From contig JABGRQ010000061.1 of NCBI GenBank assembly GCA_018648225.1, positions 1 through 60,767 on the forward strand: 60,767 nt of DNA, read 5' to 3'. The notes under the pieces are model-generated. The model was not told the DNA's origin. It saw only the letters and a program-made list of their open reading frames with translations, and did not search any database. Of the stretch, positions 43,214-52,877 are shown piece after piece (the first letter of the stretch is position 1; each line of letters starts with the position of its first letter). Origin of the DNA: Chloroflexota bacterium. Lineage in GTDB: Bacteria; Chloroflexota; Anaerolineae; Anaerolineales; UBA11858. A program made the position numbers and the translations under genes.

Positions 43214-46200
43214 ATGTCAAAATATATTGCAACCCGCGCCATCCGCGGCGCAAATTCCCTGGTGATCGAAGCCGAATTAATGCTTAAGCGCGCCATTGAA
43301 GAAAAAGGCGTAGATACACTGGTTGAATTCCCCAATACAGCCTATTTCTTGCCAACTATCTATGGGATGACCGGAATTCAGGTCAGCACGTTGGGACAGT
43401 TGGTAGAAGTTCTTTCGCACGCTCGTTCGCTATTACACCCGGTGCCATCTCAGCGGCACTGGACTCCCTACCTCGGCGAGACTCTCGATGGCGGCATGGC
43501 TACCTTGTTGGCTGCCGAAATTATCGAGGCGATTCGCTTTGTGTATGGGATGCAGCCTGAACCTTTCCCCGGCATCGAACTGGCAGGCGGAACAGCCTAC
43601 CCCGAGCTGGATAACGGCGGGGGGCCAGCAGGCCACCTCAACGGTCCGATTGACGACATCCAGCTTCGTTCGTGGGGTATCCAGCTTGTCGATGGGCGTA
43701 TGCCCGGGTTCGCCGCTATCGTCGGCGCGGCAAAATCCAACGAAGTCGCTGTAAAATTGGTGCGCGAACTTCAACGTCGCAATATCCTGATTTTCCTCTC
43801 TGGGAATGTTAACGGGCGCAGCATCATCCACCAGTTGCAAGAAGAAGGTGTGGATTTGGGCTACGACACCTATACAATCCCCTTTGGAACGGATACGCTT
43901 AGCGCCATCTACGCCCTGGGATTTGCCACCCGCTCTGCGCTGACTTTTGGCGGCATTGACGCCGGACAGGCGCGCGACATTTTGATGTATAACAAAAAAC
44001 GCGTGTTCGCCTTTGTGCTGGCTCTCGGCGAAGTCGATGATCTTAAATATGCCGCGGCTGCCGGAGCGATCAACTTTGGCTTCCCGGTGATCGCCGATAC
44101 CGTCATCCCCGAAATTCTACCCACCGGCGTGACCGATTATGAGCACGTGGTCTCAATGCCTTTTGACAAGATCGAGGGCGCCGACGACCTGGAGCGCGCC
44201 GAGCGCATGGTGCAAAAATGCATCGAAATCCGCGGCGTCAAGATCAAAATGACCGAAGTGCCCGTGCCGATCCCCTACGGTTCGGCCTTTGAGGGTGAAG
44301 TCGTCCGCAAAGCCGATATGCGCGTCGAGATGGGCGGTAAGTACTCGCGCTGTTTCGAATTTTTGCGCATGATGGATATGGACGATGTTACCGATGGCGT
44401 TGTGCAAATTATCGGCCCGAATATCGACTCGGTGGAAGACCAGGGTTCGATGGATATGGGCATCGTCGTCGATGTGGCTGGCCGCAAAATGCAAGAAGAT
44501 TTTGAGCCGGTACTCGAACGTCAGATTCACTACTTTGTGAATGGCGGCTCTGGTTTGCAGCATATCGGCCAGCGCGATATTACCTGGATCCGAATTTCCA
44601 GGGAAGCGGTCGAAAAAGGTTTTGATTTGGAGAGCATCGGCAAAATTTTGCATGCTCGCCTGCACGCCGAATTTGGCGCTATCATTGACAAAGTGCGCGT
44701 CACCATTTACACCGACCCCGATTTAGTCACTGAATGGCTGGAAAAAGCCCGCGAGGCCTACGACTATCGCAACAAGCGCCTCGCCGATCTGACCGACAGC
44801 GCAGTAGACGAATTCTACTCCTGTACGCTGTGCCAGTCCTTTGCCCCCACCCACGTTTGCGTGGTCAGCCCCGAACGCCTGGGCCTGTGTGGGGCCTACA
44901 ACTGGCTCGATTGCAAGGCCTCCTACAGTATTAACCCCACCGGCCCCAACCAGCCCATTGGTTTGGGCAAGCTAATTGACCCCAACCTGGGTTACTGGGA
45001 AGGCACCCTCGATTACGCCAAAGTCGGTTCGCATGGCGTGATTCAAGATGTCTCTATGTACTCGATCATGGAAAACCCGATGACGGCCTGCGGCTGTTTC
45101 GAGTGTATTGTCATGTACATTCCCGAAGTCGAAGGCGTGTTCATCGTCAGCCGTGAAGATGTGGGCATGACCCCCATGGGTATGAAATTCAGCACCCTGG
45201 CGGGCATGGCTGGCGGCGGTGTACAAACCCCCGGCGTGATGGGCGTCGGTAAGTTCTATCTCATCAGCCCCAAATTCATCTCTGCCGATGGTGGTTTCAA
45301 GCGCGTGGTCTGGATGAGCAAGAACCTCAAAGACAGTATGTCCGCCGAATTCCAGGTAGTTGCCGAGCGCGAAGGCATCCCCGATCTGATTGATCGCATC
45401 GCCGACAGCGAGAGTGTCACTACCGTTGAAGAATTGGTTGAATGGGTCAAAGACAAAGATCACCCCGTGTTGGATATGGGCCCCATGGTGGCCGAATCCG
45501 CCCGTGTTGAAGAAGATGTCATCGCACAGGCCGAAGCTGTGGTTGAAGCGGCAGCAGCGAAAGCGGAAAAAACTACCTCGAAGGTGGACGTTCCCGCGCC
45601 GCCCGAAGCTGCTCCTGCCCCCAAAGTGGAGGCTCCACCCGCAGCCCCGGCCGCACCCGCACCCGCTGGTTCGATTGAAGCACGCGTTGACCGTCTCGAA
45701 CGTTCTGTTAAGACCCTTATCGGTTCTCTGGTCGGTGCGCTGGCCGAACTTGGCGATGTGGATATGTCACAGGTGGCAATCCCCGCCCCGGCCGCGGTAG
45801 CTGCACCCACCCCCCAGGCCGCGCCTGCAGCCCCTGCCGCAGCCCCGAAAATCGAACTTCCCCCCGATAAAGAATGGCTGCCCGAAGGCACATCCACAGC
45901 CATCACCAAAGAAAAATGGTCAGGCTCAGTGCGTCAAGTTGTGCTTGGCGCCACCGCAGCCGATGGCGGCACGCGTACTAAAACCGTCACGATTGGTGGC
46001 GAAACTGCCATGCCCTTCATGGATTTTGAAGGCGCGATGCCTTACAAGCCGGTCGTAGCGATTGAAATTAAAGATCGCCGCCCTGATGACTGGTCGGAAT
46101 TGCTCAACAAGCAATGGGGCGATGCCATGAATGACCCCGGCGACTGGGCCAAAGCTGCCGAAGCCGCTGGCGCCGATATGCTCATGCTCACCCTCTCCCT

Positions 46201-46858
46201 GACCGATGCGGAGGGGAATCCGAACACCCCAGAGAAAGCCGTTGCAGCCGTCAAGAAAGTGTTGGCTGCCACCGGTTTGCCGCTGGCCGTCTTTGGCCCA
46301 GGACAGGCTGAAATCGATAACACCCTGATGGTGCCAATCTCAGACGCCACCAAAGGCGAACGTTTGCTGCTGGGCCTGTGCGAAGACAAGAACTATCGCA
46401 CGATCGTGGCCTCGGCGATGGCGAATGGTCACGTAGTCAACGCCCGCACGGCCATGGATGTCAACCTGGCGAAGCAGCTCAATATCTTGATTAACGATAT
46501 GGGCCTGCCGCTAGACCGCATTGTCATGGATCCGACCACCGGCGCGTTGGGCTACGGCTTTGAGTACGGCTACTCCGTGATGGAGCGCCTGCGCCTGGCA
46601 GCCCTGCAAGGGGATAGCATGACCCAAATGCCCATGTTGGTCACCCCCGGCGAAGAATGCTGGAAGACCAAAGAATCCAAAGTGGGTGATGATGTACCCG
46701 CCGAGTGGGGCGACTGGCTGGAACGCGGCATCACCTGGGAAACGCTGACCTCCGTTATGCTTATCGAGTCGGGCGCAGATGTAGTAGTACTGCGCCACCC
46801 CGAAAGTGTGCGGCGAACGCATCAGGCGATCAAAGACCTAATGAATGTTGAAGGATAA
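43214..46858 (+). CDS. acsB: Acetyl-CoA synthase fused to corrinoid protein small subunit (AcsB-AcsD)
   Basis: A single 1214-residue frame with two complete enzymes. Residues 1 to about 760 are AcsB: the A-cluster cysteines are Cys537, 540, 549 and 559 (CTLCQSF..HVC..GLCGAYNW) and Cys626/628 (CGCFEC), with the same spacing as in the Moorella protein (offset 31). A Pro/Ala/Glu linker with a short coiled segment (about 760-900) follows. From about 900 to the end is the AcsD/CdhD TIM barrel (KPVVAIEIKDRRPDDW, MDPTTGALGYGFEY, VVVLRHPESVRR). AcsB builds acetyl-CoA from CO, CoA and the methyl group brought by the corrinoid protein. I see no stop or frameshift between the parts. Confidence 0.93.
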   Translation: MSKYIATRAIRGANSLVIEAELMLKRAIEEKGVDTLVEFPNTAYFLPTIYGMTGIQVSTLGQLVEVLSHARSLLHPVPSQRHWTPYLGETLDGGMATLLAAEIIEAIRFVYGMQPEPFPGIELAGGTAYPELDNGGGPAGHLNGPIDDIQLRSWGIQLVDGRMPGFAAIVGAAKSNEVAVKLVRELQRRNILIFLSGNVNGRSIIHQLQEEGVDLGYDTYTIPFGTDTLSAIYALGFATRSALTFGGIDAGQARDILMYNKKRVFAFVLALGEVDDLKYAAAAGAINFGFPVIADTVIPEILPTGVTDYEHVVSMPFDKIEGADDLERAERMVQKCIEIRGVKIKMTEVPVPIPYGSAFEGEVVRKADMRVEMGGKYSRCFEFLRMMDMDDVTDGVVQIIGPNIDSVEDQGSMDMGIVVDVAGRKMQEDFEPVLERQIHYFVNGGSGLQHIGQRDITWIRISREAVEKGFDLESIGKILHARLHAEFGAIIDKVRVTIYTDPDLVTEWLEKAREAYDYRNKRLADLTDSAVDEFYSCTLCQSFAPTHVCVVSPERLGLCGAYNWLDCKASYSINPTGPNQPIGLGKLIDPNLGYWEGTLDYAKVGSHGVIQDVSMYSIMENPMTACGCFECIVMYIPEVEGVFIVSREDVGMTPMGMKFSTLAGMAGGGVQTPGVMGVGKFYLISPKFISADGGFKRVVWMSKNLKDSMSAEFQVVAEREGIPDLIDRIADSESVTTVEELVEWVKDKDHPVLDMGPMVAESARVEEDVIAQAEAVVEAAAAKAEKTTSKVDVPAPPEAAPAPKVEAPPAAPAAPAPAGSIEARVDRLERSVKTLIGSLVGALAELGDVDMSQVAIPAPAAVAAPTPQAAPAAPAAAPKIELPPDKEWLPEGTSTAITKEKWSGSVRQVVLGATAADGGTRTKTVTIGGETAMPFMDFEGAMPYKPVVAIEIKDRRPDDWSELLNKQWGDAMNDPGDWAKAAEAAGADMLMLTLSLTDAEGNPNTPEKAVAAVKKVLAATGLPLAVFGPGQAEIDNTLMVPISDATKGERLLLGLCEDKNYRTIVASAMANGHVVNARTAMDVNLAKQLNILINDMGLPLDRIVMDPTTGALGYGFEYGYSVMERLRLAALQGDSMTQMPMLVTPGEECWKTKESKVGDDVPAEWGDWLERGITWETLTSVMLIESGADVVVLRHPESVRRTHQAIKDLMNVEG

Positions 46859-46873
46859 GGGTTATAAGTTATA

Positions 46874-46925
46874 GGTTGAAGGTTGCGCGTTTAATTTTCA
46901 ACCTGCTAACCTTCAACTTTCAACC
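46874..46925. repeat. GGTTGAAGGTT inverted repeat
   Basis: GGTTGAAGGTT (46874-46884) pairs with AACCTTCAAC and a second, overlapping TTTCAACC copy (46908-46925). It fills the gap between the AcsB-AcsD gene and acsC. Confidence 0.65.
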
Positions 46926-46940
46926 GTCTGGAGAAATATT

Positions 46941-48272
46941 ATGGCTCTATCAGGAATCCAAATTTATAAATTACTTCCGCAAACCAACTGCAAGGATTGC
47001 GAGTTCCCCACTTGCCTCGCCTTTGCAATGAAATTGGCCGCCAAACAAGTTGAGCTTTCGCTGTGCCCGCATGTCAGTGAAGAAGCCGAGGCCCAGCTTT
47101 CGGAAGCCTCCGCGCCGCCCGTGCGCCCCTTTGCGCTCAAATCGAATGGCTACGAAGTCAAAGCTGGCAACGAAGTTGTGCTCTTCCGCCACGAAAAAAC
47201 CTTCTACAGCCATCCGGGGTTGTTCTTGCGAGTGTACGATAGCCAATCGGCTGATGATATTCAGGCCAAAATAAAACCGGCAGATGCTTATAAGGTGGAT
47301 TATGTTGGCATCAATCTGGAAATGAGCGGCCTGGCCGTTCAGGCGGCTGGCGGCGATTTTGCTGCCGCGGTGAAGGTTGTGCGTGAAGCCAGCCATCGCC
47401 CGTTGATCCTCATCGGCGAGCCGGACGCGCTCAAAGCGGGTTTGGCGGTTCTCGATGGGAGCGAAAAGGTGATGCTCTGCCACGCCACCAGCGAAAATTG
47501 GGAAGCGATGGCTGCCCTGGCGAAAGAAGCCGATGCCGCCCTCTCCATCGCCGCCGACAATCTGGACGAGATGATTGAACTTTCGAAGAAAATTGTCGAT
47601 GCAGGCGTGAAAAATATTGTACTTTCGCCTACGCAGCGCGGTTTCCGCGGCACGCTGGTTGCCAATACCACGGCGCGGCGCATGGCGATTAAATCAAGCT
47701 TCCGCCCGTTGGGATTCCCGATCATCAACTTCCCCGGTGATGCAGGCGACGCCGCAACAGAGGTTGTTTTGGCTGGACAAGCCATCGGAAAATATGCTGG
47801 CTTCATTGTGTTGGATCACTTCACCCCGGAGGCCGTTTACCCCTTGCTGGTGCTGCGCGAAAATCTCTACACCGATCCGCAAAAACCCATCCAGGTGCAG
47901 CCTGGCGTCTACGAAATTAACAACCCCGGCCCCGATACGCCGGTGCTGGTGACCACCAATTTCAGCATCACCTACTTTAGCGTTGCCAACGAAGTCGAGA
48001 GCGCCGGAGTTCCGGCCTGGCTGCTGGTAACTGAAGCCGAAGGCATGAGCGTGCTGACGGCCTGGGCCGCCGGAAAATTCGACGCCGAAGTGATTGCGAA
48101 AGACGTCAAACGCTTCAACGTGGCCGACAAAGTAAGCACCAAAAAGATCGTGTTGCCCGGCCATACGGCTGTGCTTTCCGGTGAACTTGAAGAAGAACTC
48201 CCCGATTGGGAAGTCAAAGTTGGCCCGCGTGAGGCCGTAGACCTGCCTGCGTATATGAAACAGGCTGTTTAA
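46941..48272 (+). CDS. acsC: Corrinoid iron-sulfur protein large subunit
   Basis: A 443-residue AcsC/CdhE protein with a GGAG site. The N-terminal [4Fe-4S] motif has four Cys in QTNCKDCEFPTC and LSLCPHV. The central TIM barrel and the C-terminal cobalamin domain (about 330-443, with TNFSITYF and GHTAVLSGELEEELPDWEVKVGPREA) complete the family length. With the AcsD domain of the upstream fusion it carries methyl-cobalamin from AcsE to AcsB. Confidence 0.95.
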   Translation: MALSGIQIYKLLPQTNCKDCEFPTCLAFAMKLAAKQVELSLCPHVSEEAEAQLSEASAPPVRPFALKSNGYEVKAGNEVVLFRHEKTFYSHPGLFLRVYDSQSADDIQAKIKPADAYKVDYVGINLEMSGLAVQAAGGDFAAAVKVVREASHRPLILIGEPDALKAGLAVLDGSEKVMLCHATSENWEAMAALAKEADAALSIAADNLDEMIELSKKIVDAGVKNIVLSPTQRGFRGTLVANTTARRMAIKSSFRPLGFPIINFPGDAGDAATEVVLAGQAIGKYAGFIVLDHFTPEAVYPLLVLRENLYTDPQKPIQVQPGVYEINNPGPDTPVLVTTNFSITYFSVANEVESAGVPAWLLVTEAEGMSVLTAWAAGKFDAEVIAKDVKRFNVADKVSTKKIVLPGHTAVLSGELEEELPDWEVKVGPREAVDLPAYMKQAV

Positions 48273-48290
48273 AAAATATTATTCACTAGA

Positions 48291-48345
48291 AGACACGAAG
48301 GCACAAAGAAAAACATAGATTAGCCTTTCTTTGTGTCTTTGTCGT
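48291..48345. repeat. Intergenic inverted repeat, CACAAAG family
   Basis: GACACGAAGGCACAAAGAAA pairs with TTTCTTTGTGTCTTTGTCG around a short AT-rich loop. It lies between acsC and the activator gene. Confidence 0.7.
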
Positions 48346-48395
48346 AGATTTACACAGTAGTTCAGAAAGAATTTTTACTTGTAAAGCACTAAACT

Positions 48396-50318
48396 ATGGC
48401 TGAACACAAAATAACCTTCGACATTGCCAAAGAACCAGTCATCGCCCCCACCGGGATGCTTATTTCTGAAGCCGCGGCGCAGGCAGGCGTTGAAATCAAC
48501 CAACCCTGCGGTGGGCAAGGCCGCTGTGGACGCTGCGCGGTGCGTGTGGAAACAGGCGCAGTTCGCCGACGCAGTTCGCTGCGGCTCTCTGCCGAAGATG
48601 TCGAAAATGGGTATGCCCTGGCCTGCCAGACAGTTGTCGAGGGCGATGTTAGCATTGAGGTGCCGCCGCAAGAGAAAATTGAACGGCGGCTGACCACCGA
48701 TCGCACCGTAGGCGATGTGGCTGTGCCTGATGGTTATGATCCCCTTAAGGCGCAAACTATTCGCCGTCTGAATCTCACCCTCACGCCCCCCAGCATGGAC
48801 GACCAGTCTGATGACTGGAGCAGGCTGCAAACCGCCGCCCGCAAGCAATACGGTATTGCGCCTTTGCATGTTTCTTTACATACATTGCGCAATATGGGTA
48901 CAGTGCTGCGTGAAGGTGATTGGGAAGTCACCGCGGTGGTGAACACCGTTACCTGGGATGATACCGAAACCCCCAACAAATTATTAAGTTTGCGCCCCGG
49001 CCACACCCCCGAAGATACCCCACTTTGGGGCGCGGCAGTGGATATTGGCACCACCACCGTTTCGGTTTGGCTGGTGGATTTGCTCACGGGGAAAGTGCGT
49101 GCTCAGGTCGCCGAATATAACCAGCAAATTTCGCGCGGCGAAGATGTAATTTCACGCATCATTGTCGCCGGAAAAGAAGGCGGCGGTGAAAAGATGCGTG
49201 ATCTGGTGGTGGGCACCATCAATGATCTAATTGAACGCGCCTGTAAACGCGTCAAGACCGAACCCCGAGAGATTATGAAAGCCACCATTGCCGGGAATAG
49301 CACCATGATTCACCTGTTGCTGGGTATTCCGGCGGTCAGTATTCGCCTGTCGCCCTTTGTCACAGGGGTTAATCACATCCCCGCGTTGAAAGCCGCGGAT
49401 GTGGGGATCAACACGCACCCGCGCGCCGTCGTCGATTGCCTGCCCGGTGTAGCCAGCTACGTCGGCGCCGACATCAGCGCTGGTGTGCTTTCCTCGGGGA
49501 TGGACGATGCCGAAGAAGTGTTGCTCTTTTTGGATGTTGGCACCAATGGAGAAACGGTATTCGGCTCCAAAGATTGGCTGGTCACTTGCGCTTGCTCGGC
49601 GGGGCCTGCCTTTGAGGGGGCTGGCGTACTCCACGGGATGCGCGCCACCAAAGGTGCTATCGAAGAAATTTGGGTAAATGGCGATACGTATGATCCATCT
49701 TTCCGCGTGATTGGCGGGGTAAAACCCACCGGTCTGTGTGGCAGTGGCCTGATCGCCCTGTTGGCCGAGATGTTCCTCACCGGTGTCGTCGACAAAGGTG
49801 GCAGTATCAACACCAAATTGGATTCGCCACGCGTGCGCAAAGGCGATCATGGCAGCGAATATGTGATTGCCTGGGCCAGCGAAAGCGCCATTGATGAAGA
49901 CATCGTCATCACTAATGTGGATATCGACAATCTCTTGCGCGCCAAAGCCGCCATCTACGCCGGGTTTAGTGTGCTGGCCGATAGCGTCGGCATCCCCTTG
50001 GATATGGCCGCAAAAGTTCTCATCGGTGGTTCATTTGGCAAATATATTAACGTGGAAAAAGCCGTCGAAATTGGGCTGCTCCCCGATGTCCCCTGGGATC
50101 GTTTTGACTTTTTAGGCAATACCTCAGTGCGCGGCGCTTATCTGGCGCTGATTGACCATACAATGCGCCGCCGCATCACCGATATAGCAGCCCGCATGAC
50201 CTATATCGAACTTTCTGCCGACAACTCGTTCTACGATGCCTTTATGTCGGCCCTATTCCTGCCGCATACCGATATGAGTCTGTTCCCAACGATTGCGAAG
50301 GCGATGGAACGCTCTTAA
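48396..50318 (+). CDS. acsV: Corrinoid protein reductive activator (RACo-like)
   Basis: A 640-residue protein. Residues 1-85 are a [2Fe-2S] ferredoxin domain with CGGQGRCGRC and a fourth Cys in LACQTV. A middle segment leads to an ASKHA-type ATPase domain (about 205-620) with DIGTTTVSVWLVD, IAGNSTMIHLLLG, LDVGTNGE and GGSFGKYIN. RACo reduces inactive Co(II) in the corrinoid protein to Co(I) using ATP. Its position between acsC and acsE supports this. No strong ribosome-binding site precedes the ATG. Confidence 0.9.
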   Translation: MAEHKITFDIAKEPVIAPTGMLISEAAAQAGVEINQPCGGQGRCGRCAVRVETGAVRRRSSLRLSAEDVENGYALACQTVVEGDVSIEVPPQEKIERRLTTDRTVGDVAVPDGYDPLKAQTIRRLNLTLTPPSMDDQSDDWSRLQTAARKQYGIAPLHVSLHTLRNMGTVLREGDWEVTAVVNTVTWDDTETPNKLLSLRPGHTPEDTPLWGAAVDIGTTTVSVWLVDLLTGKVRAQVAEYNQQISRGEDVISRIIVAGKEGGGEKMRDLVVGTINDLIERACKRVKTEPREIMKATIAGNSTMIHLLLGIPAVSIRLSPFVTGVNHIPALKAADVGINTHPRAVVDCLPGVASYVGADISAGVLSSGMDDAEEVLLFLDVGTNGETVFGSKDWLVTCACSAGPAFEGAGVLHGMRATKGAIEEIWVNGDTYDPSFRVIGGVKPTGLCGSGLIALLAEMFLTGVVDKGGSINTKLDSPRVRKGDHGSEYVIAWASESAIDEDIVITNVDIDNLLRAKAAIYAGFSVLADSVGIPLDMAAKVLIGGSFGKYINVEKAVEIGLLPDVPWDRFDFLGNTSVRGAYLALIDHTMRRRITDIAARMTYIELSADNSFYDAFMSALFLPHTDMSLFPTIAKAMERS

Positions 50319-50336
50319 TCTATATTTACATATTTA

Positions 50337-50415
50337 CACCACAAAGGCACAAAGAGCAAAAAGCTTTTCTTTGTGGCTACAAAGCCGACCTTTGTGTTCT
50401 TCGTGTCTCGTGGTG
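50337..50415. repeat. Intergenic inverted repeat, CACCACAAAG family
   Basis: CACCACAAAGGCACAAAG (50337-50354) pairs with CTTTGTGTTC..CGTGGTG ending at 50415. Inner segments (AGCTTTTCTTTGTGGCTACAAAG) allow an alternative fold. It lies between the activator gene and acsE. Confidence 0.75.
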
Positions 50416-50469
50416 ACTACCAACCTGTAACCTTAAATTTGCAACTTTCAACCCAAAAGGAAGGTTTTT

Positions 50470-51393
50470 ATGTACATAATCGGCGAAAATATCCACATCA
50501 TTTCCCCAGCGGTCAAAGAGGCGCTGAAGAACCGCGATCGCGAATATTTCAAGGAAGCGGCGCTGAAGCAAGTGGAGGCTGGCGCCCAGTGTGTGGACCT
50601 CAACCTAGGGCCGCGCAAAAAAGATTGGGAAGAAGTTTTCCCCTGGATGGTTGAAACCGTGGAAACTGTGGTGGATGTGCCCCTGTGCATTGATACCACC
50701 AATGTCAACGGCATGGAAGCCGCCCTTAAGAAAATTACCAAAGCCCAGCCGATTCTAAACTCCACCTCCGCAGAGCCGGAACGTCTCGAAAAAGTGCCCG
50801 CATTGGCGAAGAAATACAATGCTCAAATGATCGCCCTGACGATGCTAAAAAGCGGCATCCCCGTGGGCGCTGATGAGCGCGTAACCATTGCCCTCGAGCA
50901 TCTCATCCCGCGCTGCCTGGAACTGGATTTCCCAATTGGCGATTTGATTATTGATCCATTGGTGCTGACGGTCTCCGGCTGCCAGGAATACTGCCCGGAG
51001 CTGATCGAAGCTGTGCGCACGATTCAGTTTGCTTGGGACCCTCCCCCAAAGATTTCGGTTGGACTCTCGAATGTCTCCAACGCGGTGCCGCACAAAAACC
51101 GACCGTTAATCAACAGCGTGTACTGTGCCATGGTGATGGGTGCCGGTTTACAGATGATGATCGCCAACCCACTGGAGAAAGAGTTGATGGATGTCATCCG
51201 CATTGTGGAGACTCGCGATGAGAGCACCCCATTGGCGAAACTATACCTCACCATTAATGATCGGGTTGCCAATATGGAATATCCCACCATTGACGATGTA
51301 GATACGAGTGATCCCGAGCAAATGGCTGTCTGGAAGACAGTACAAATTTTGCTCAATCAGGTTATCTACGCCGATTCGTATCTGGAGCAATAG
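50470..51393 (+). CDS. acsE: Methyltetrahydrofolate:corrinoid protein methyltransferase
   Basis: A 307-residue pterin-binding TIM-barrel enzyme with an AAGGAAGG ribosome-binding site. Family motifs are IGENIHIIS, GAQCVDLNLGPRKKDWEEV, PLCIDTTNVNGMEAAL, ILNSTSAEPERLEK and the pterin site ISVGLSNVSNAVPHKNR. It moves the methyl group from methyl-tetrahydrofolate to Co(I) of the corrinoid protein. The length is somewhat above the 262 residues of the Moorella enzyme because of a C-terminal extension. Confidence 0.93.
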   Translation: MYIIGENIHIISPAVKEALKNRDREYFKEAALKQVEAGAQCVDLNLGPRKKDWEEVFPWMVETVETVVDVPLCIDTTNVNGMEAALKKITKAQPILNSTSAEPERLEKVPALAKKYNAQMIALTMLKSGIPVGADERVTIALEHLIPRCLELDFPIGDLIIDPLVLTVSGCQEYCPELIEAVRTIQFAWDPPPKISVGLSNVSNAVPHKNRPLINSVYCAMVMGAGLQMMIANPLEKELMDVIRIVETRDESTPLAKLYLTINDRVANMEYPTIDDVDTSDPEQMAVWKTVQILLNQVIYADSYLEQ

Positions 51394-51701
51394 GCCATCA
51401 GGCTTCGCGGTTAAATTTCTTCTGTTCATTTGTAAAGAAACCACAGATGAACGCAGATACCCTAAAGGGCACGCGTAAATGCTGATTATTTGCTTTTTGT
51501 ACCGCGTGAATCTGTGTTTATCTGTGGTTTAGTTTTCTCTTTTTGGTGGCACCCACCCCCGAGCGAGTCCTGAAAACCATAATCGTGGATATTGTCGTCA
51601 TCTTTGGTGTAGTCCATCACTTAGCGGGCGAGACATGCTCTTATACGATTCTATTTGTCTGAAAATTGCGCTAAAATCTGGCCGTAGAACAGGAGTATCC
51701 C
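51394..51701. other. Gene-free gap with inverted repeat
   Basis: No gene is supported. It holds the repeat at 51438-51530, then AT-rich sequence and the AGGAG ribosome-binding site of the transporter gene at 51702. Confidence 0.6.
51438..51530. repeat. Intergenic inverted repeat, AACCACAGATGAACGCAGA type
   Basis: AAACCACAGATGAACGCAGA (51438-51457) pairs with TCTGTGTTTATCTGTGGTTT (51511-51530). The inner part contains CTAAAGGGCAC, which also occurs at about 60463-60473 in a similar setting. Confidence 0.7.
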
Positions 51702-52541
51702 ATGAATGAGTTGCGAATCGATGCGTTATTGCCGACCGAGATCGCCAGGCGGGCAGAGTATATTGGTGTTCGCAAGACCGAAATCAGCACCATGCGAATA
51801 TTTGCATTGGCGTTATTGGCGGGGGCTTTTATTGCTATGGGCGCGGTCTTTCAGACAACCGTGGCAACCGGTACAGAGGGACAATTTCCCTATGGTGTGA
51901 CAAAATTATTGGTGGGTTTGGTTTTTAGCCTGGGGTTGGTTTTGGTGGTGATTGGTGGCGCAGAGTTGTTTGCAGGCAGCAATCTGATTGTCATGGCCTG
52001 GGCCAGCGGCAAAATCAGCGCCAAAGCGCTGCTGCGCAACTGGCTGATCGTTTATTTAGGAAATTTTGTTGGCGCTGTCAGCACAGCCTTACTGGTTTTT
52101 TTGAGTAAGCAGTATATTTTTAGCGATGGTGGGGTAGGGATTACCGCACTGAACATCGCAAACAGCAAGGTTGAGCTAGAATTTATCCCCGCGCTGGTTT
52201 TAGGCATTTTATGTAACGCTTTGGTATGTTTGGCGGTGTGGCTTACTTTTAGTGCGCGCAGCGTAATTGACAAGATCGCAGCCATTATATTTCCGATCTC
52301 TGCGTTTGTTGCCGCAGGGTTCGAGCATAGTGTAGCTAATATGTATTTTGTACCAATGGGGCTGTTTATCAAGAACCTTGATCCTGCATTTTATTACAGC
52401 ACGGGCCTGGCCCTGCCAAATCTGACCTGGGGCGCATTTTTTATAAAGAATCTATTACCTGTCACGATTGGCAATATCATTGGCGGCTCTCTATTTGTAG
52501 CAGGCATCTATTGGGTAATTTTCTTGCGCGAAATCGAATAA
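51702..52541 (+). CDS. Formate/nitrite transporter family channel
   Basis: A 279-residue membrane protein with six helices and the FNT repeats: LLAGAFIAMGAVFQTTVATG, GAELFAGSNLIVMAWASGKIS and GILCNALVCLAVWLTF, then FVAAGFEHSVANMYFVP. Such pentameric channels pass formate, nitrite or hydrosulfide. Within a Wood-Ljungdahl cluster, formate is the natural substrate because it enters the methyl branch. It has a good AGGAG ribosome-binding site and is followed by the small RAM-domain gene. Confidence 0.92.
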   Translation: MNELRIDALLPTEIARRAEYIGVRKTEISTMRIFALALLAGAFIAMGAVFQTTVATGTEGQFPYGVTKLLVGLVFSLGLVLVVIGGAELFAGSNLIVMAWASGKISAKALLRNWLIVYLGNFVGAVSTALLVFLSKQYIFSDGGVGITALNIANSKVELEFIPALVLGILCNALVCLAVWLTFSARSVIDKIAAIIFPISAFVAAGFEHSVANMYFVPMGLFIKNLDPAFYYSTGLALPNLTWGAFFIKNLLPVTIGNIIGGSLFVAGIYWVIFLREIE

Positions 52542-52565
52542 AATCGAGCTTGAAAGGAGAAAATC

Positions 52566-52799
52566 ATGAAGGCATATGTTTTGATTTCTGTCCGCACAGG
52601 CGATTTGCATGCTGTGGTGCGTCACCTGCGCAGCGTTGACGGGGTTGTGGAAGCCAGCATGACCTTTGGCCCTTATGACGCTGTTGCCACGGTTGAAGCC
52701 GAAAGCGTTGAGAGCATCGGCAAAATTCTCTACTCACAAATTCAACCCATTCCGGGCATTCTCGAAACCCTGACCTGCTTGGCCGTTAATATGGAATAG
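52566..52799 (+). CDS. Stand-alone Lrp/AsnC ligand-binding (RAM) domain protein
   Basis: A 77-residue protein with an AAAGGAGA ribosome-binding site. It consists only of the alpha-beta sandwich of the Lrp/AsnC effector domain (AYVLISVRTGDLHAVVRHLRSVDGVVEASMTFGPYDAVATVEAES), without a DNA-binding part. Such proteins form oligomers and bind amino acids or related ligands. The gene sits 24 bp after the formate channel, which suggests a regulatory or metabolite-sensing function for the pathway. Confidence 0.85.
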   Translation: MKAYVLISVRTGDLHAVVRHLRSVDGVVEASMTFGPYDAVATVEAESVESIGKILYSQIQPIPGILETLTCLAVNME

Positions 52800-52877
52800 C
52801 TATTCGGAGCCGTTGCGCAGGCTGATATAATTTGAAAAACGATGAAGACCCTCAAGGTCTTTGATGGAACTACACCT

